A model generated the notes under the pieces. That model saw only the letters and a list, made by a program, of their open reading frames with translations. It did no database searches and was not told the DNA's origin. A program made the translations under genes and the position numbers. A DNA stretch of 64,000 nt, taken from Leptospira langatensis. GTDB lineage: Bacteria; Spirochaetota; Leptospiria; Leptospirales; Leptospiraceae. Location of the stretch: contig NZ_RQER01000001.1 of assembly GCF_004770615.1 (NCBI RefSeq), forward strand, positions 186,001 through 250,000, written 5' to 3'. This document shows positions 54,861 through 62,234 of the stretch, in pieces. Positions within the stretch are counted from its first letter, which is position 1, and each line of letters starts with the position of its first letter.

Positions 54861-56072
54861 TTAGTGCAAGCCCGGAGCGGTCACGTCTAAAAAAACATAC
54901 GCACCCGCTTCTATCTCTCTACTAAAGACGATCAGATCCTTGACGGCGTCTCTGTCGAAATATCGATCGCTCATCCCCCAATCCTCGGGCCTTCTCATGG
55001 AATCCTGGAGCTGCTTATAGAAATAGGGAAGGTAAGACCAATTCTTGCCGATCCCATGACTTGTTTCTCGAAACGAATCTTCTCCGGTTCTCATATAATA
55101 AGGCGAAAGTTGAGTGCCCTTGGAATCCGTGATATATACTCTATGGATCTCCTTGGAAGATCTGAATACAGTGTAAGCGTCCACTAAGAAACGATTCGCA
55201 ATTTTGAGAACAGGAAACGGATCCAGGAATTCTTTCAGTGTCATTCTGATCCTTCTTTCGAAGGAAAGTTCTCGTTTCATCTGTTCCATCTTCTTTTGAT
55301 GAAAGAATCGCACCATCTCCTTAATGGAAAGAGAAGGTTCTTTTCCGGTCGCAAGCTCCGGTCCAGGCTTTAGGAGAAGAAACCCTTGCAGGAATCTGGC
55401 ACCTCCTTCTAAAGCGAAATAGAGTTCCTCTTGCGTTTCTACTCCTTCATACAGCACGGAAGCTCCCAAAGAAAATGCAAGATCCCTAATATGCTCCATC
55501 ACTTTTCTAACGGAAGGAGAGCGAGAAGAAGCTCGGATCAAACGCAGATCCATTTTCAGGAAGTCTGGTCTTAAGAGTCCCACTCTCTCAATTCCGGAAG
55601 CCTCCGAACCTAGATCGTCCAAGGCGATCTTGAAACCGTAGGCTCTTAATAGATCCACGGCAATCCTGAGGGAGTCCAAACTGCCGGAGAACTCCTCTTC
55701 TGTGACTTCTAAAACGATCCGATCCGGATCTACTTCATATTCTCTGGCCAAACGAAGCAATCTGAAAGAGTCTATTCTTTCATTCTCTAATTCCCTATAC
55801 AATCGGTTCGGGGAAATATTCAGGAACAATTTGGAAGAACTGCGGGAAACTTTAATTTTTTCTAATGCTCTTTTCCAAAGCGATTCCTCCAATTCACCTA
55901 ACTCGAAATCGGATAGTTCCGTATCGGGAGAAAATAAGGAGCCCGCAGAAACGATATCTTCTCCTGTTCTCTTGCGCGCTAAGACCTCATGAGCGAATAT
56001 CTGGCCGTCTTCAACGGAAAGAATGGGTTGGAAGAAAGGAAGGATTTCCGTTTCCTGGGCCGGAAGGAGCAT
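54861..56072 (-). CDS. EAL-domain c-di-GMP phosphodiesterase with YkuI_C-like sensor
   Basis: 403 residues. EAL domain about 1-245: the EAL motif is EVL at 29-31, with LNISP, EVTEEE, LDDLG, KMDLRLI, YEGVET and QGFLL following, so the catalytic Glu, Asn, Asp pair, Lys and Gln positions are all present and hydrolysis of c-di-GMP is likely. The C-terminal 140 residues (after a helical linker MKRELSFERRIR) resemble the YkuI C-terminal PAS-like domain: VYITDSKGTQLSPYYMR and later VKDLIVFSREIEAGAYVFLDVT. No membrane segment. Two-gene unit with the winged-helix-like protein. Confidence 0.87.
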   Translation of the reverse strand: MLLPAQETEILPFFQPILSVEDGQIFAHEVLARKRTGEDIVSAGSLFSPDTELSDFELGELEESLWKRALEKIKVSRSSSKLFLNISPNRLYRELENERIDSFRLLRLAREYEVDPDRIVLEVTEEEFSGSLDSLRIAVDLLRAYGFKIALDDLGSEASGIERVGLLRPDFLKMDLRLIRASSRSPSVRKVMEHIRDLAFSLGASVLYEGVETQEELYFALEGGARFLQGFLLLKPGPELATGKEPSLSIKEMVRFFHQKKMEQMKRELSFERRIRMTLKEFLDPFPVLKIANRFLVDAYTVFRSSKEIHRVYITDSKGTQLSPYYMRTGEDSFRETSHGIGKNWSYLPYFYKQLQDSMRRPEDWGMSDRYFDRDAVKDLIVFSREIEAGAYVFLDVTAPGLH

Positions 56073-56157
56073 TGTTCGTTATATCGAATATCTTTATCGC
56101 TATAGCAAACTCAAATCCTAAGTCCTTCCTGTTTTGAAACGAAATCTGCTAGTATTA

Positions 56158-56171
56158 TTAAATTAATTTAA
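56158..56171. repeat. Perfect AT palindrome
   Basis: TTAAATTAATTTAA is a perfect 14-bp palindrome inside the AT-rich spacer between the MFS gene end and the EAL gene start. It may be a regulator site or simply AT-rich spacer. Confidence 0.4.
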
Positions 56172-56176
56172 TATAA

Positions 56177-57418
56177 TTAAACATATTCCTTCGAAAGTCT
56201 AGCTAAGAGGGGAAGTGTTGATAGTACTAGTAAAACTTCTAAGCTTCCGTAAAGTATTCCTGTAAATTCCAATCCTGAGGATTTGTCATACAAGGAATGA
56301 AAGCCTTCTTGGAGATAGACGGAAACAAGAGGGCCCAGGAGAAATCCAAATGAGCCGAATCCTGTGAAAACTGTCATGACCAATGCGTTAGAATTTCTGG
56401 GAGCTAAAGAAGAGGCGAGTCTCATAGTGGGAACATACATGATGCCTGCTCCAATCCCGCAAGCGATCATGCAAACTGAAAGGCCTAGATACGAATCTAC
56501 GAAACCGGTGACTGCCTGAGCAGTCCCGTAGATTATGGAACCGATCCAAACGAGAGAGATTGCATTCCAATTTCTGGATAAGAGAGCGGACGGAATAGAA
56601 AGAAGGCTCATGAGTAAGAACATGGTCCCGAGCAAGCTTCCGACTTGGCCCGGATTAAATCCTAGGTCTTCTCTCAAATGTATATTCATGGAACTTAAGA
56701 AATATCCTACTGTGAAGCGATCCGTAAAATGGAATAAGATGGGGACAAGAAGAAGGGGAGAGAGGCCCAAGGCAGATCTCGCATTTGACCACAGAATGGT
56801 GTCGGATTTCGAAATATTCTTCTGTTCTAATGTATAAAAGCTTAAAATACCAATAAAGAGTAGAATGACTGCTCCGATCAAAAATGGGAACACCGGATCA
56901 TCATTCCCTAAAAATCCTAGGCTTTGGCCGACGCCTCCTCCCAATGTAAGTAGAGTTCCTCCGATCCCGAATAGGATCCCTTTGTTATAGAATCTGGAAT
57001 TTTTGTCCTTCTCCCAATCCGATAGACTGGTGAGAAGTAAACCGATCACGAAAATATGCGCTCCTCCTTCCAAGAAGCGAAGAACAAATAAAGAACTCTG
57101 GCTCGGCATAAAGGGAAGAAGTGCAAGAAAGATCGCATCTACAAGAGAGAAGATCCCGATCAAGATCTTGCGAGTCCCCAATCTATCCGATAGCCAACCT
57201 GCCAAAGGGGAAAACAAGAAGGAGCCGAGCATAGCAGCGCTTTGGAACCAAGCGACCCCATAGGAACTCCCTCCTAATCTGTCTTTTACGATTTCCTTAT
57301 ATACTGGAACGATCATAGTTACAGGAAGCATCGCGAGGAAGACGAATGCCAAGGTAAACCAAGGCATTCGCTCCTTCTTGCTTATTGCTGGAATGAATTC
57401 TGCCAAAACTCGGGACAA
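56177..57418 (-). CDS. Major facilitator superfamily transporter
   Basis: 413 residues, twelve membrane helices. The MFS loop 2-3 motif is visible as GWLSDRLGTRKILIG near 78-92. TTG 57418 lies three bases after the hemO stop; an ATG at 57367 with an AAGGAG site is a credible alternative start that would remove the basic leader. Co-transcription with heme oxygenase suggests handling of a heme-related compound such as a porphyrin, biliverdin or siderophore, but this is inference from context. Substrate not predictable from sequence. Confidence 0.85.
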   Translation of the reverse strand: MSRVLAEFIPAISKKERMPWFTLAFVFLAMLPVTMIVPVYKEIVKDRLGGSSYGVAWFQSAAMLGSFLFSPLAGWLSDRLGTRKILIGIFSLVDAIFLALLPFMPSQSSLFVLRFLEGGAHIFVIGLLLTSLSDWEKDKNSRFYNKGILFGIGGTLLTLGGGVGQSLGFLGNDDPVFPFLIGAVILLFIGILSFYTLEQKNISKSDTILWSNARSALGLSPLLLVPILFHFTDRFTVGYFLSSMNIHLREDLGFNPGQVGSLLGTMFLLMSLLSIPSALLSRNWNAISLVWIGSIIYGTAQAVTGFVDSYLGLSVCMIACGIGAGIMYVPTMRLASSLAPRNSNALVMTVFTGFGSFGFLLGPLVSVYLQEGFHSLYDKSSGLEFTGILYGSLEVLLVLSTLPLLARLSKEYV

Positions 57419-57421
57419 GAA

Positions 57422-58102
57422 TCAATGCCTCGCTGGACTTGCTAGGACTTCTTCGAATCTATCCCTGCCAATAGAAGAAATAAGAGTTTCTTCCAATTCA
57501 TCAAAAATCGCTTGGTTCAACCTGAATACTCGGTTTGCTTCTTGAACTATATTTTGCTTTTCTTCTTCGGAGAAGGGAAGTTCGTCCAAGGCCTTTCTAT
57601 ATTTATCCTTGAAGTCCTTAGGGCTTGCGATCTCCGGAAATTCATAGAATTCTAAACCTTTTGCGCCTTCTATCCCTAAGGCTTTGGCAGCGACCCGTTT
57701 CAGTATTTGTCCTCCGGATAGATCTCCCAGATAGCGGACGTAGCTGTGGGCTACCAATAGTTCCGGAGAAGTATTTGCAATATCTATAATATGATTCGAG
57801 TAGGCTTCCGTTGCAGGACTGGCCTTAGGGGAATGGTCAGGACCGAAGAAATGGAGCATATCCTTTTCGATCTGGTTTCTCCTATACAATTCCGGAAAAT
57901 GGATCCTGCCAAGGATCGGATGATCCTTTCTCTTCTCTAATTCGGTTTCCATAGCCATATAAACGAAGTAGAAGGCTTCCAGATGTTTGGAGTAACTTTG
58001 GGACTCTAAGACACCCTTCATGAAGCAACGAGTAAAAGCGGAATTTTCTGCGGAAGTGTGGGACCCTGAGGTTCCTTCTCTCAATAATTGGGCAAGGCTC
58101 AC
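57422..58102 (-). CDS. hemO: Heme oxygenase
   Basis: 226 residues, biliverdin-forming heme oxygenase that releases iron from heme in the cytoplasm. The proximal heme ligand fits H15 in GTSGSHTSAENSAF, and the distal helix signature YLGDLSGGQILKRVA is near 132-146. Normal length. Starts with GTG 58102, preceded by AGGAG and seven bases. A probable -35 box TTGACT lies inside an inverted repeat upstream, so it may be iron-regulated. In L. interrogans the hemO gene I know of is on the second chromosome, while its neighbours here look chromosome-I-like. Confidence 0.92.
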   Translation of the reverse strand: MSLAQLLREGTSGSHTSAENSAFTRCFMKGVLESQSYSKHLEAFYFVYMAMETELEKRKDHPILGRIHFPELYRRNQIEKDMLHFFGPDHSPKASPATEAYSNHIIDIANTSPELLVAHSYVRYLGDLSGGQILKRVAAKALGIEGAKGLEFYEFPEIASPKDFKDKYRKALDELPFSEEEKQNIVQEANRVFRLNQAIFDELEETLISSIGRDRFEEVLASPARH

Positions 58103-58148
58103 TTTGTTTCTCCTGACATTACTGTGACAGATTGTTTGATTCTAGTTC

Positions 58149-58163
58149 TGAGAGTCAATCTCA
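58149..58163 (-). promoter_or_regulatory. Inverted repeat over the hemO -35 box
   Basis: TGAGA and TCTCA arms with a five-base spacer (GTCAA on the + strand). On the minus strand TTGACT (58158-58153) fits a -35 element within it; the -10 region is weak. Placement suits repression or activation by an iron-responsive regulator. Confidence 0.45.
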
Positions 58164-58201
58164 AAATATAGGATGAAAGGGTGGTTTGGGAGTACAGGGC
58201 G

Positions 58202-58230
58202 AGGCCCCGCCCTCGTTGGGTGGGGGCCGG
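58202..58230. repeat. GC-rich inverted-repeat element, copy B
   Basis: GGCCCCGCCC pairs with GGGTGGGGGCC around TCGTT. It resembles copy A at 2945-2980 in core sequence. A second GC hairpin (GGAGC...GCTCC) follows, and TGTAGGAACTCCTCAC appears at 58305-58320. It lies between srkA and hemO. Confidence 0.5.
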
Positions 58231-58260
58231 AGCGAAGCGGTGGTACCCGCTCCTTACACC

Positions 58261-58353
58261 AAGAAGTCCTTCTTTACAAGTACATTTCCCGTGGAGGATT
58301 TTCGTGTAGGAACTCCTCACTCCAAGTCCCAGAAGAAGTCCTTATTTGTAAGT
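58261..58353. repeat. 21-bp imperfect direct repeat reaching into srkA
   Basis: Bases 58261-58281 and 58333-58353 match at 18 of 21 positions and start 72 bp apart. The second copy lies inside the last codons of srkA. Confidence 0.55.
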
Positions 58354-59360
58354 TCGCTTTCTTCATTCTTCTGGGTAAAAGATCTCTCTTCTATCGATTG
58401 TGGAAGTTGGAAGGCCAATCGTTCTAAGTCGGTCGTCTCCTTCTCCCAGTATTCGTCTGTCCCGAAATGGGGGAAGGCGTTCGGAAAGGAAGGGTCTTCC
58501 CATCGTTTTGCGATCCATGCAGAATAATGAATATAGCGCAGGCCTCGCAACGGCTCTACCAGATCGAACCAAGTATCGGAAAATTCCCGAAACTCTCTGT
58601 AGCCGGAGAGGAATAGTTCTCTTTCGTAATCGGATCTGGAATCTCCGAAAGGAAGAAGCATCCAGAGGTCCTGAACGGCAGGTCCTGTTACGAAATCGTC
58701 GAAGTCGATGAAGCAGAACCCGTCCTTGGTTTGGATCAGGTTTCCCTTATGGCAATCTCCGTGGATCCTATGAGTTGGAATCGATTTGGAGACCTCGGAG
58801 TATCTGCGAAAGACCTGTCGGCAGGCAGTCTCGTGGCGCGATTGCAAGAATTTTGGTAGGAACTCCTTCTCTTGCAAAAAACGCAAAGGTTCCTCTCCGA
58901 AGTTCTTGAGATCTAGATGGAGTCTATGTTGAGAAGGGCGAGAAGCGCCTATATTATGGATCCTTGCAAGTAGCCTTCCTAGGATGGGAAGATTCTCTTC
59001 GGTCAACTCTTCTACCAATCTTCCTTTTTGGAGCGGCCAGAGTGTATAATAAATCCCTTTTGTTTCTCGGACAGTGACCCCATTCTCCAATTGCATCGGC
59101 GCGATCACCGGGATTTCAGCTTCCTCCAGCTCTTTTAGAAAAGAATGTTCTTCTAATATTTGGGAAAGTGACCAGCGAGCGGGGCGATAGAATTTTACGA
59201 CAAGCCTTCCGCCTTCTTCTAAGCCTACATCGTAGACTCGGTTCTCCAAGCTGTTCAAGGCAAGGCAATGGCCGGAGACCGGAAATCCTGCGTCTTCTAC
59301 CGCTGTCAAAACCGAGTCTATGTCCAGTCGATTATAGAATTCTTTGCCGGGGGTTTCCAT
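58317..59360 (-). CDS. srkA: SrkA/YihE-like stress-response kinase
   Basis: 347 residues, protein kinase-like fold of the RdoA/SrkA family, which phosphorylates proteins on Ser/Thr and helps survival under oxidative stress. Visible motifs: ENRVYDVGLEEGGRLVVKFYRP near 41-62 with the ATP-binding Lys, RIHGDCHKGNLI near 198-209 (catalytic loop) and CFIDFDDFVTGP near 217-228 (metal Asp). The C-terminal end runs into a repeat element (NKDFFWDLE), so the last dozen residues may be acquired. 214 bp separates its end from hemO. Confidence 0.86.
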   Translation of the reverse strand: METPGKEFYNRLDIDSVLTAVEDAGFPVSGHCLALNSLENRVYDVGLEEGGRLVVKFYRPARWSLSQILEEHSFLKELEEAEIPVIAPMQLENGVTVRETKGIYYTLWPLQKGRLVEELTEENLPILGRLLARIHNIGASRPSQHRLHLDLKNFGEEPLRFLQEKEFLPKFLQSRHETACRQVFRRYSEVSKSIPTHRIHGDCHKGNLIQTKDGFCFIDFDDFVTGPAVQDLWMLLPFGDSRSDYERELFLSGYREFREFSDTWFDLVEPLRGLRYIHYSAWIAKRWEDPSFPNAFPHFGTDEYWEKETTDLERLAFQLPQSIEERSFTQKNEESELTNKDFFWDLE

Positions 59361-59480
59361 GATTGCTAATATCTATTTGGAAAATAACAATCATAGGATT
59401 TTTTATTATTTTGCGACTGTCGCCGTTGGTCTAAAAATGGCAAATTTTTCTAAACTGAAAGCCATTCGCGTATTTATTTA

Positions 59481-60221
59481 TTAGCCGCTAAAATGAGAAT
59501 AGATCCATTTGAATAAAAATATTAAGAAAACATAAAATGCAAAGACAAATGCTTGGATGATTCTTCCGAAGTAGCCAAAGCCCTCAGGCCTGTCACCTAC
59601 TGCTATATCCAGCCAAAATTGCTTCCAATTGATATTTGCCCAGTCTATTCTCCAGCGATTTTTTTTCCGTGCTTCGATGGACTCATCGATTGCAAATTTC
59701 CTAAAACTTTCGGCTCCTCTGTCGACGATCCCGAGTTTCGGATCGAAATATAATTCTCCGGATTCTAATCCTTGGATTAAATCTTCCAGATAGGCCTCTA
59801 GTGACTCGGCTTGCTCCTCTCGCTCCGGAGAATCGTGGATGAATTCCAATATCTTGCCAGTTTTCTTATCTAAGACCAGAAGGTCTCCGGTTCTCTGAAG
59901 ATCTCCGAAAGGATACCAATCTTTATCCCACCAAGGATCTTCCAAGCCTTCCTTTTCGGCCATCTCATCCCATTTTTCCTCGATTGCCAATTCGTCTAAC
60001 ATCTCTTTCTCTTGGATCGCATCCGCTAAAGGCATGAATGAGTAATGCAAAAATAAACTCGGGAATTCCTCTTTTTGGCCGTCGGCTATCGAATATAGTT
60101 TCTGCAACTGAGAAGGAAATTTCTTAGAATTCGTTTGCGATCCTGGATTGAGTAATTCGTTCTTGTTTCCCGTTTTCTTCCAAGTGAGTTCGTAGAGTTT
60201 TTCGATCAATTGCTGAAGCAT
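59481..60221 (-). CDS. SUKH/SMI1-KNR4-like protein with C-terminal membrane helix
   Basis: About 246 residues from ATG 60221 (an upstream TTG at 60230 is in frame). The pattern FPSQLQKLYSIADGQ, FLHYSFMPLADAIQ, YPFGDLQRTGDLLVLDKKTGKILEF, with an acidic helix in between, fits the SUKH (SMI1/KNR4) domain. A membrane helix (FVFAFYVFLIFLFKWIY) sits at the C-terminus. SUKH proteins often give immunity to polymorphic toxins; no toxin gene is adjacent here, so the role is open. Flanked by srkA and the DUF115 gene on the same strand but with gaps of about 100 bases. Confidence 0.7.
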   Translation of the reverse strand: MLQQLIEKLYELTWKKTGNKNELLNPGSQTNSKKFPSQLQKLYSIADGQKEEFPSLFLHYSFMPLADAIQEKEMLDELAIEEKWDEMAEKEGLEDPWWDKDWYPFGDLQRTGDLLVLDKKTGKILEFIHDSPEREEQAESLEAYLEDLIQGLESGELYFDPKLGIVDRGAESFRKFAIDESIEARKKNRWRIDWANINWKQFWLDIAVGDRPEGFGYFGRIIQAFVFAFYVFLIFLFKWIYSHFSG

Positions 60222-60330
60222 AGCTTCCAAAACTGTGTATATACAAAGGTCTGTAAAGCCTGAAATTCGGATTTAGAACGAATGTAGTTTCGGATCGTTG
60301 GATAGGCAAACTTAAGAGGAATAGATTTCT

Positions 60331-62157
60331 TTAGTTCTCTCCGGCTAAAAGTTTTCTTCTCAAACCGGTGAATTCTTTCAGAATCGCACTTATAAACAAT
60401 TGTCTCTTTCTAATCTCGTCTAACTTGTCTTTGTGACGAAGTATATATACTTCCGTTTTTCGGATCAGATATCTCAGATCTTCCCAAGGTCCTAGTTTTT
60501 CTCTAAATAAAGAGAGAAGTGTTTCATAGGATTCTTCTTGGCGACTCGGTACGGAGAAGTCCGATTTTATCGAATCTATGGTCTTCAAAAGATCCTTTTT
60601 GAAGTTTGCAGGAGATCCTACAAGATCCTCCTGGATGATCTCCGGCTTCCAGGCGGGGAATTCCTGCCAAAAATATCCGTGATCCGGAAATGTCTCCAGG
60701 ATCCGAGTCGCTTCCTCCGGACCTATGTTCTCCGTATTCTCTATTTTGGCACCTTGGGTGTTTACATTGTAAATGGGAAAATCTAAAGACTTGGCAGATT
60801 CCTCAAACCAATGCCGGTACAGATCCAAAACATAGTCCGTTAATACTTCGGCTCCGGTGACCGAAGGCACATAGCGAGTGTCTCTCTTACGGACCACTGC
60901 TTCATTGATCTTTTCCAGGCTTGTCTTTCTCGTGAGAAGGGTAAGCCATTTCTCATTATGATGAGTTCCTGTAGAATGGATCTCTCTTCCGGAATAAGCC
61001 AGATCCTGGCCTACTAGGAAACAGGGTCTGCATCCAAGGCCCCTTAGTAGATCGAAGGCCGTAGTGGCCACACTTCCTCCGGATTGTACATCTCCGATCG
61101 GCCCGAGTAGGGACTCTGCGCTCTTACTTCCCGCTGTAGCTTCTCTTTTTAATTCTCCGGAAGCATCTACCAGATATTTTGCGGTGATGCTGTGAACGAC
61201 AGATCTAAATTGCAAATTTCTTAATATAGGTGGGGAACTGACCAGGTCCGCAAATAGAGGGATCCTTTTGGTATCTTCTCCCAAGAAATGGAATACGGAA
61301 TGGGTCTGTGCATCCAAGGTCATGATCCCGTCAGGAATGATGCCATATTTAAGCAAAACTTTGAGGGAAGTATCGCAGGACATCACGAACACTTTATCTC
61401 GGATCGTTCGGATCCATTCGCATTGTCTTCTTAGATTCGGTCCCGCAGAAACTAAAAGAGAAGGAACTCCAGCAAACTTCTCTTTTAAGGACTCTATTCT
61501 TGTTTTAGGATTTGGTGGAGAGAGAAAATTAGCAGTGTTTACAAGAGAGTTGCGTACCCAAATCCTTTCGAACTCGAATTTGGTCAATAGATCGCTCATC
61601 TTAGAAGAAAGGATCTTTCGGAGCCGGATATCCGCTTCCGCATAGAAGACTTCTTCTAAGGAAACGCTAGCTGCATTTCGTAGGATCCGGATTCCGGAGA
61701 CTCGTTCGACAGGTAATGATTCTAGATAATTCCAGAGTAAGGGAAGGGAGCTTTCTCCTAAGAATAAATGCCTGCCTGGGATCTCCATGACAGGTTCGAG
61801 CCATTCTTCCCAAAGAGGAAAAATGAGATCCTTTTCTTTGTCTACGAGTAGGAGGATTTGTCCCGGTTCTAGTTTTGCATTCACCTCTCGGATGAGATGA
61901 GGATTTCCGAGACCTAAGATGGCCACTAGATCCGTGGATTGGATCTGCACGGAATCCGTCTGGCGCTTTGCTTGGGTAAGAGGAGCTACGGAACTTGCGA
62001 GCGCTCTTCCATTCCTGCTTACAAAAACTTCTTTGGGATTCTTTGCCGCTTCCAAACGGAACTCCAAGGGTTCCGTGGGAACATTCTGGAAATAGAGACT
62101 GAGATAGGGTTTTTTCCCGAATATTTCTCTTGTTTTTTCCGGGAGATCGTGAGACAT
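60331..62157 (-). CDS. DUF115 / Maf-like motility-associated glycosyltransferase family protein
   Basis: About 608 residues from ATG 62157, which has AGGAG four bases upstream; the longer frame from 62226 lacks such a site. The central DUF115 domain is visible as PSLLVSAGPNLRRQCEWIRTI, then CDTSLKVLLKYGIIPDGIMTLDAQ, and LVGQDLAYSGREIHSTGTHH, as in the Maf family that glycosylates flagellins with nonulosonic acids. Leptospira has periplasmic flagella, so a flagellar filament substrate is plausible. Divergent from smc across 77 bp. Confidence 0.82.
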   Translation of the reverse strand: MSHDLPEKTREIFGKKPYLSLYFQNVPTEPLEFRLEAAKNPKEVFVSRNGRALASSVAPLTQAKRQTDSVQIQSTDLVAILGLGNPHLIREVNAKLEPGQILLLVDKEKDLIFPLWEEWLEPVMEIPGRHLFLGESSLPLLWNYLESLPVERVSGIRILRNAASVSLEEVFYAEADIRLRKILSSKMSDLLTKFEFERIWVRNSLVNTANFLSPPNPKTRIESLKEKFAGVPSLLVSAGPNLRRQCEWIRTIRDKVFVMSCDTSLKVLLKYGIIPDGIMTLDAQTHSVFHFLGEDTKRIPLFADLVSSPPILRNLQFRSVVHSITAKYLVDASGELKREATAGSKSAESLLGPIGDVQSGGSVATTAFDLLRGLGCRPCFLVGQDLAYSGREIHSTGTHHNEKWLTLLTRKTSLEKINEAVVRKRDTRYVPSVTGAEVLTDYVLDLYRHWFEESAKSLDFPIYNVNTQGAKIENTENIGPEEATRILETFPDHGYFWQEFPAWKPEIIQEDLVGSPANFKKDLLKTIDSIKSDFSVPSRQEESYETLLSLFREKLGPWEDLRYLIRKTEVYILRHKDKLDEIRKRQLFISAILKEFTGLRRKLLAGEN

Positions 62158-62234
62158 AATACTCCTAAGCATTCCAGAGTCCGCCCGATTCTGGTCACTT
62201 GCAATCAATTTCCCAAAGAAACACAAAAATACAT

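Noticed and set aside
58196..58260. Possible tRNA or small RNA in the GC-rich spacer
   Set aside because: The two hairpins do not form a cloverleaf, and no T-loop or anticodon arm pattern is present. A repeat element fits better.
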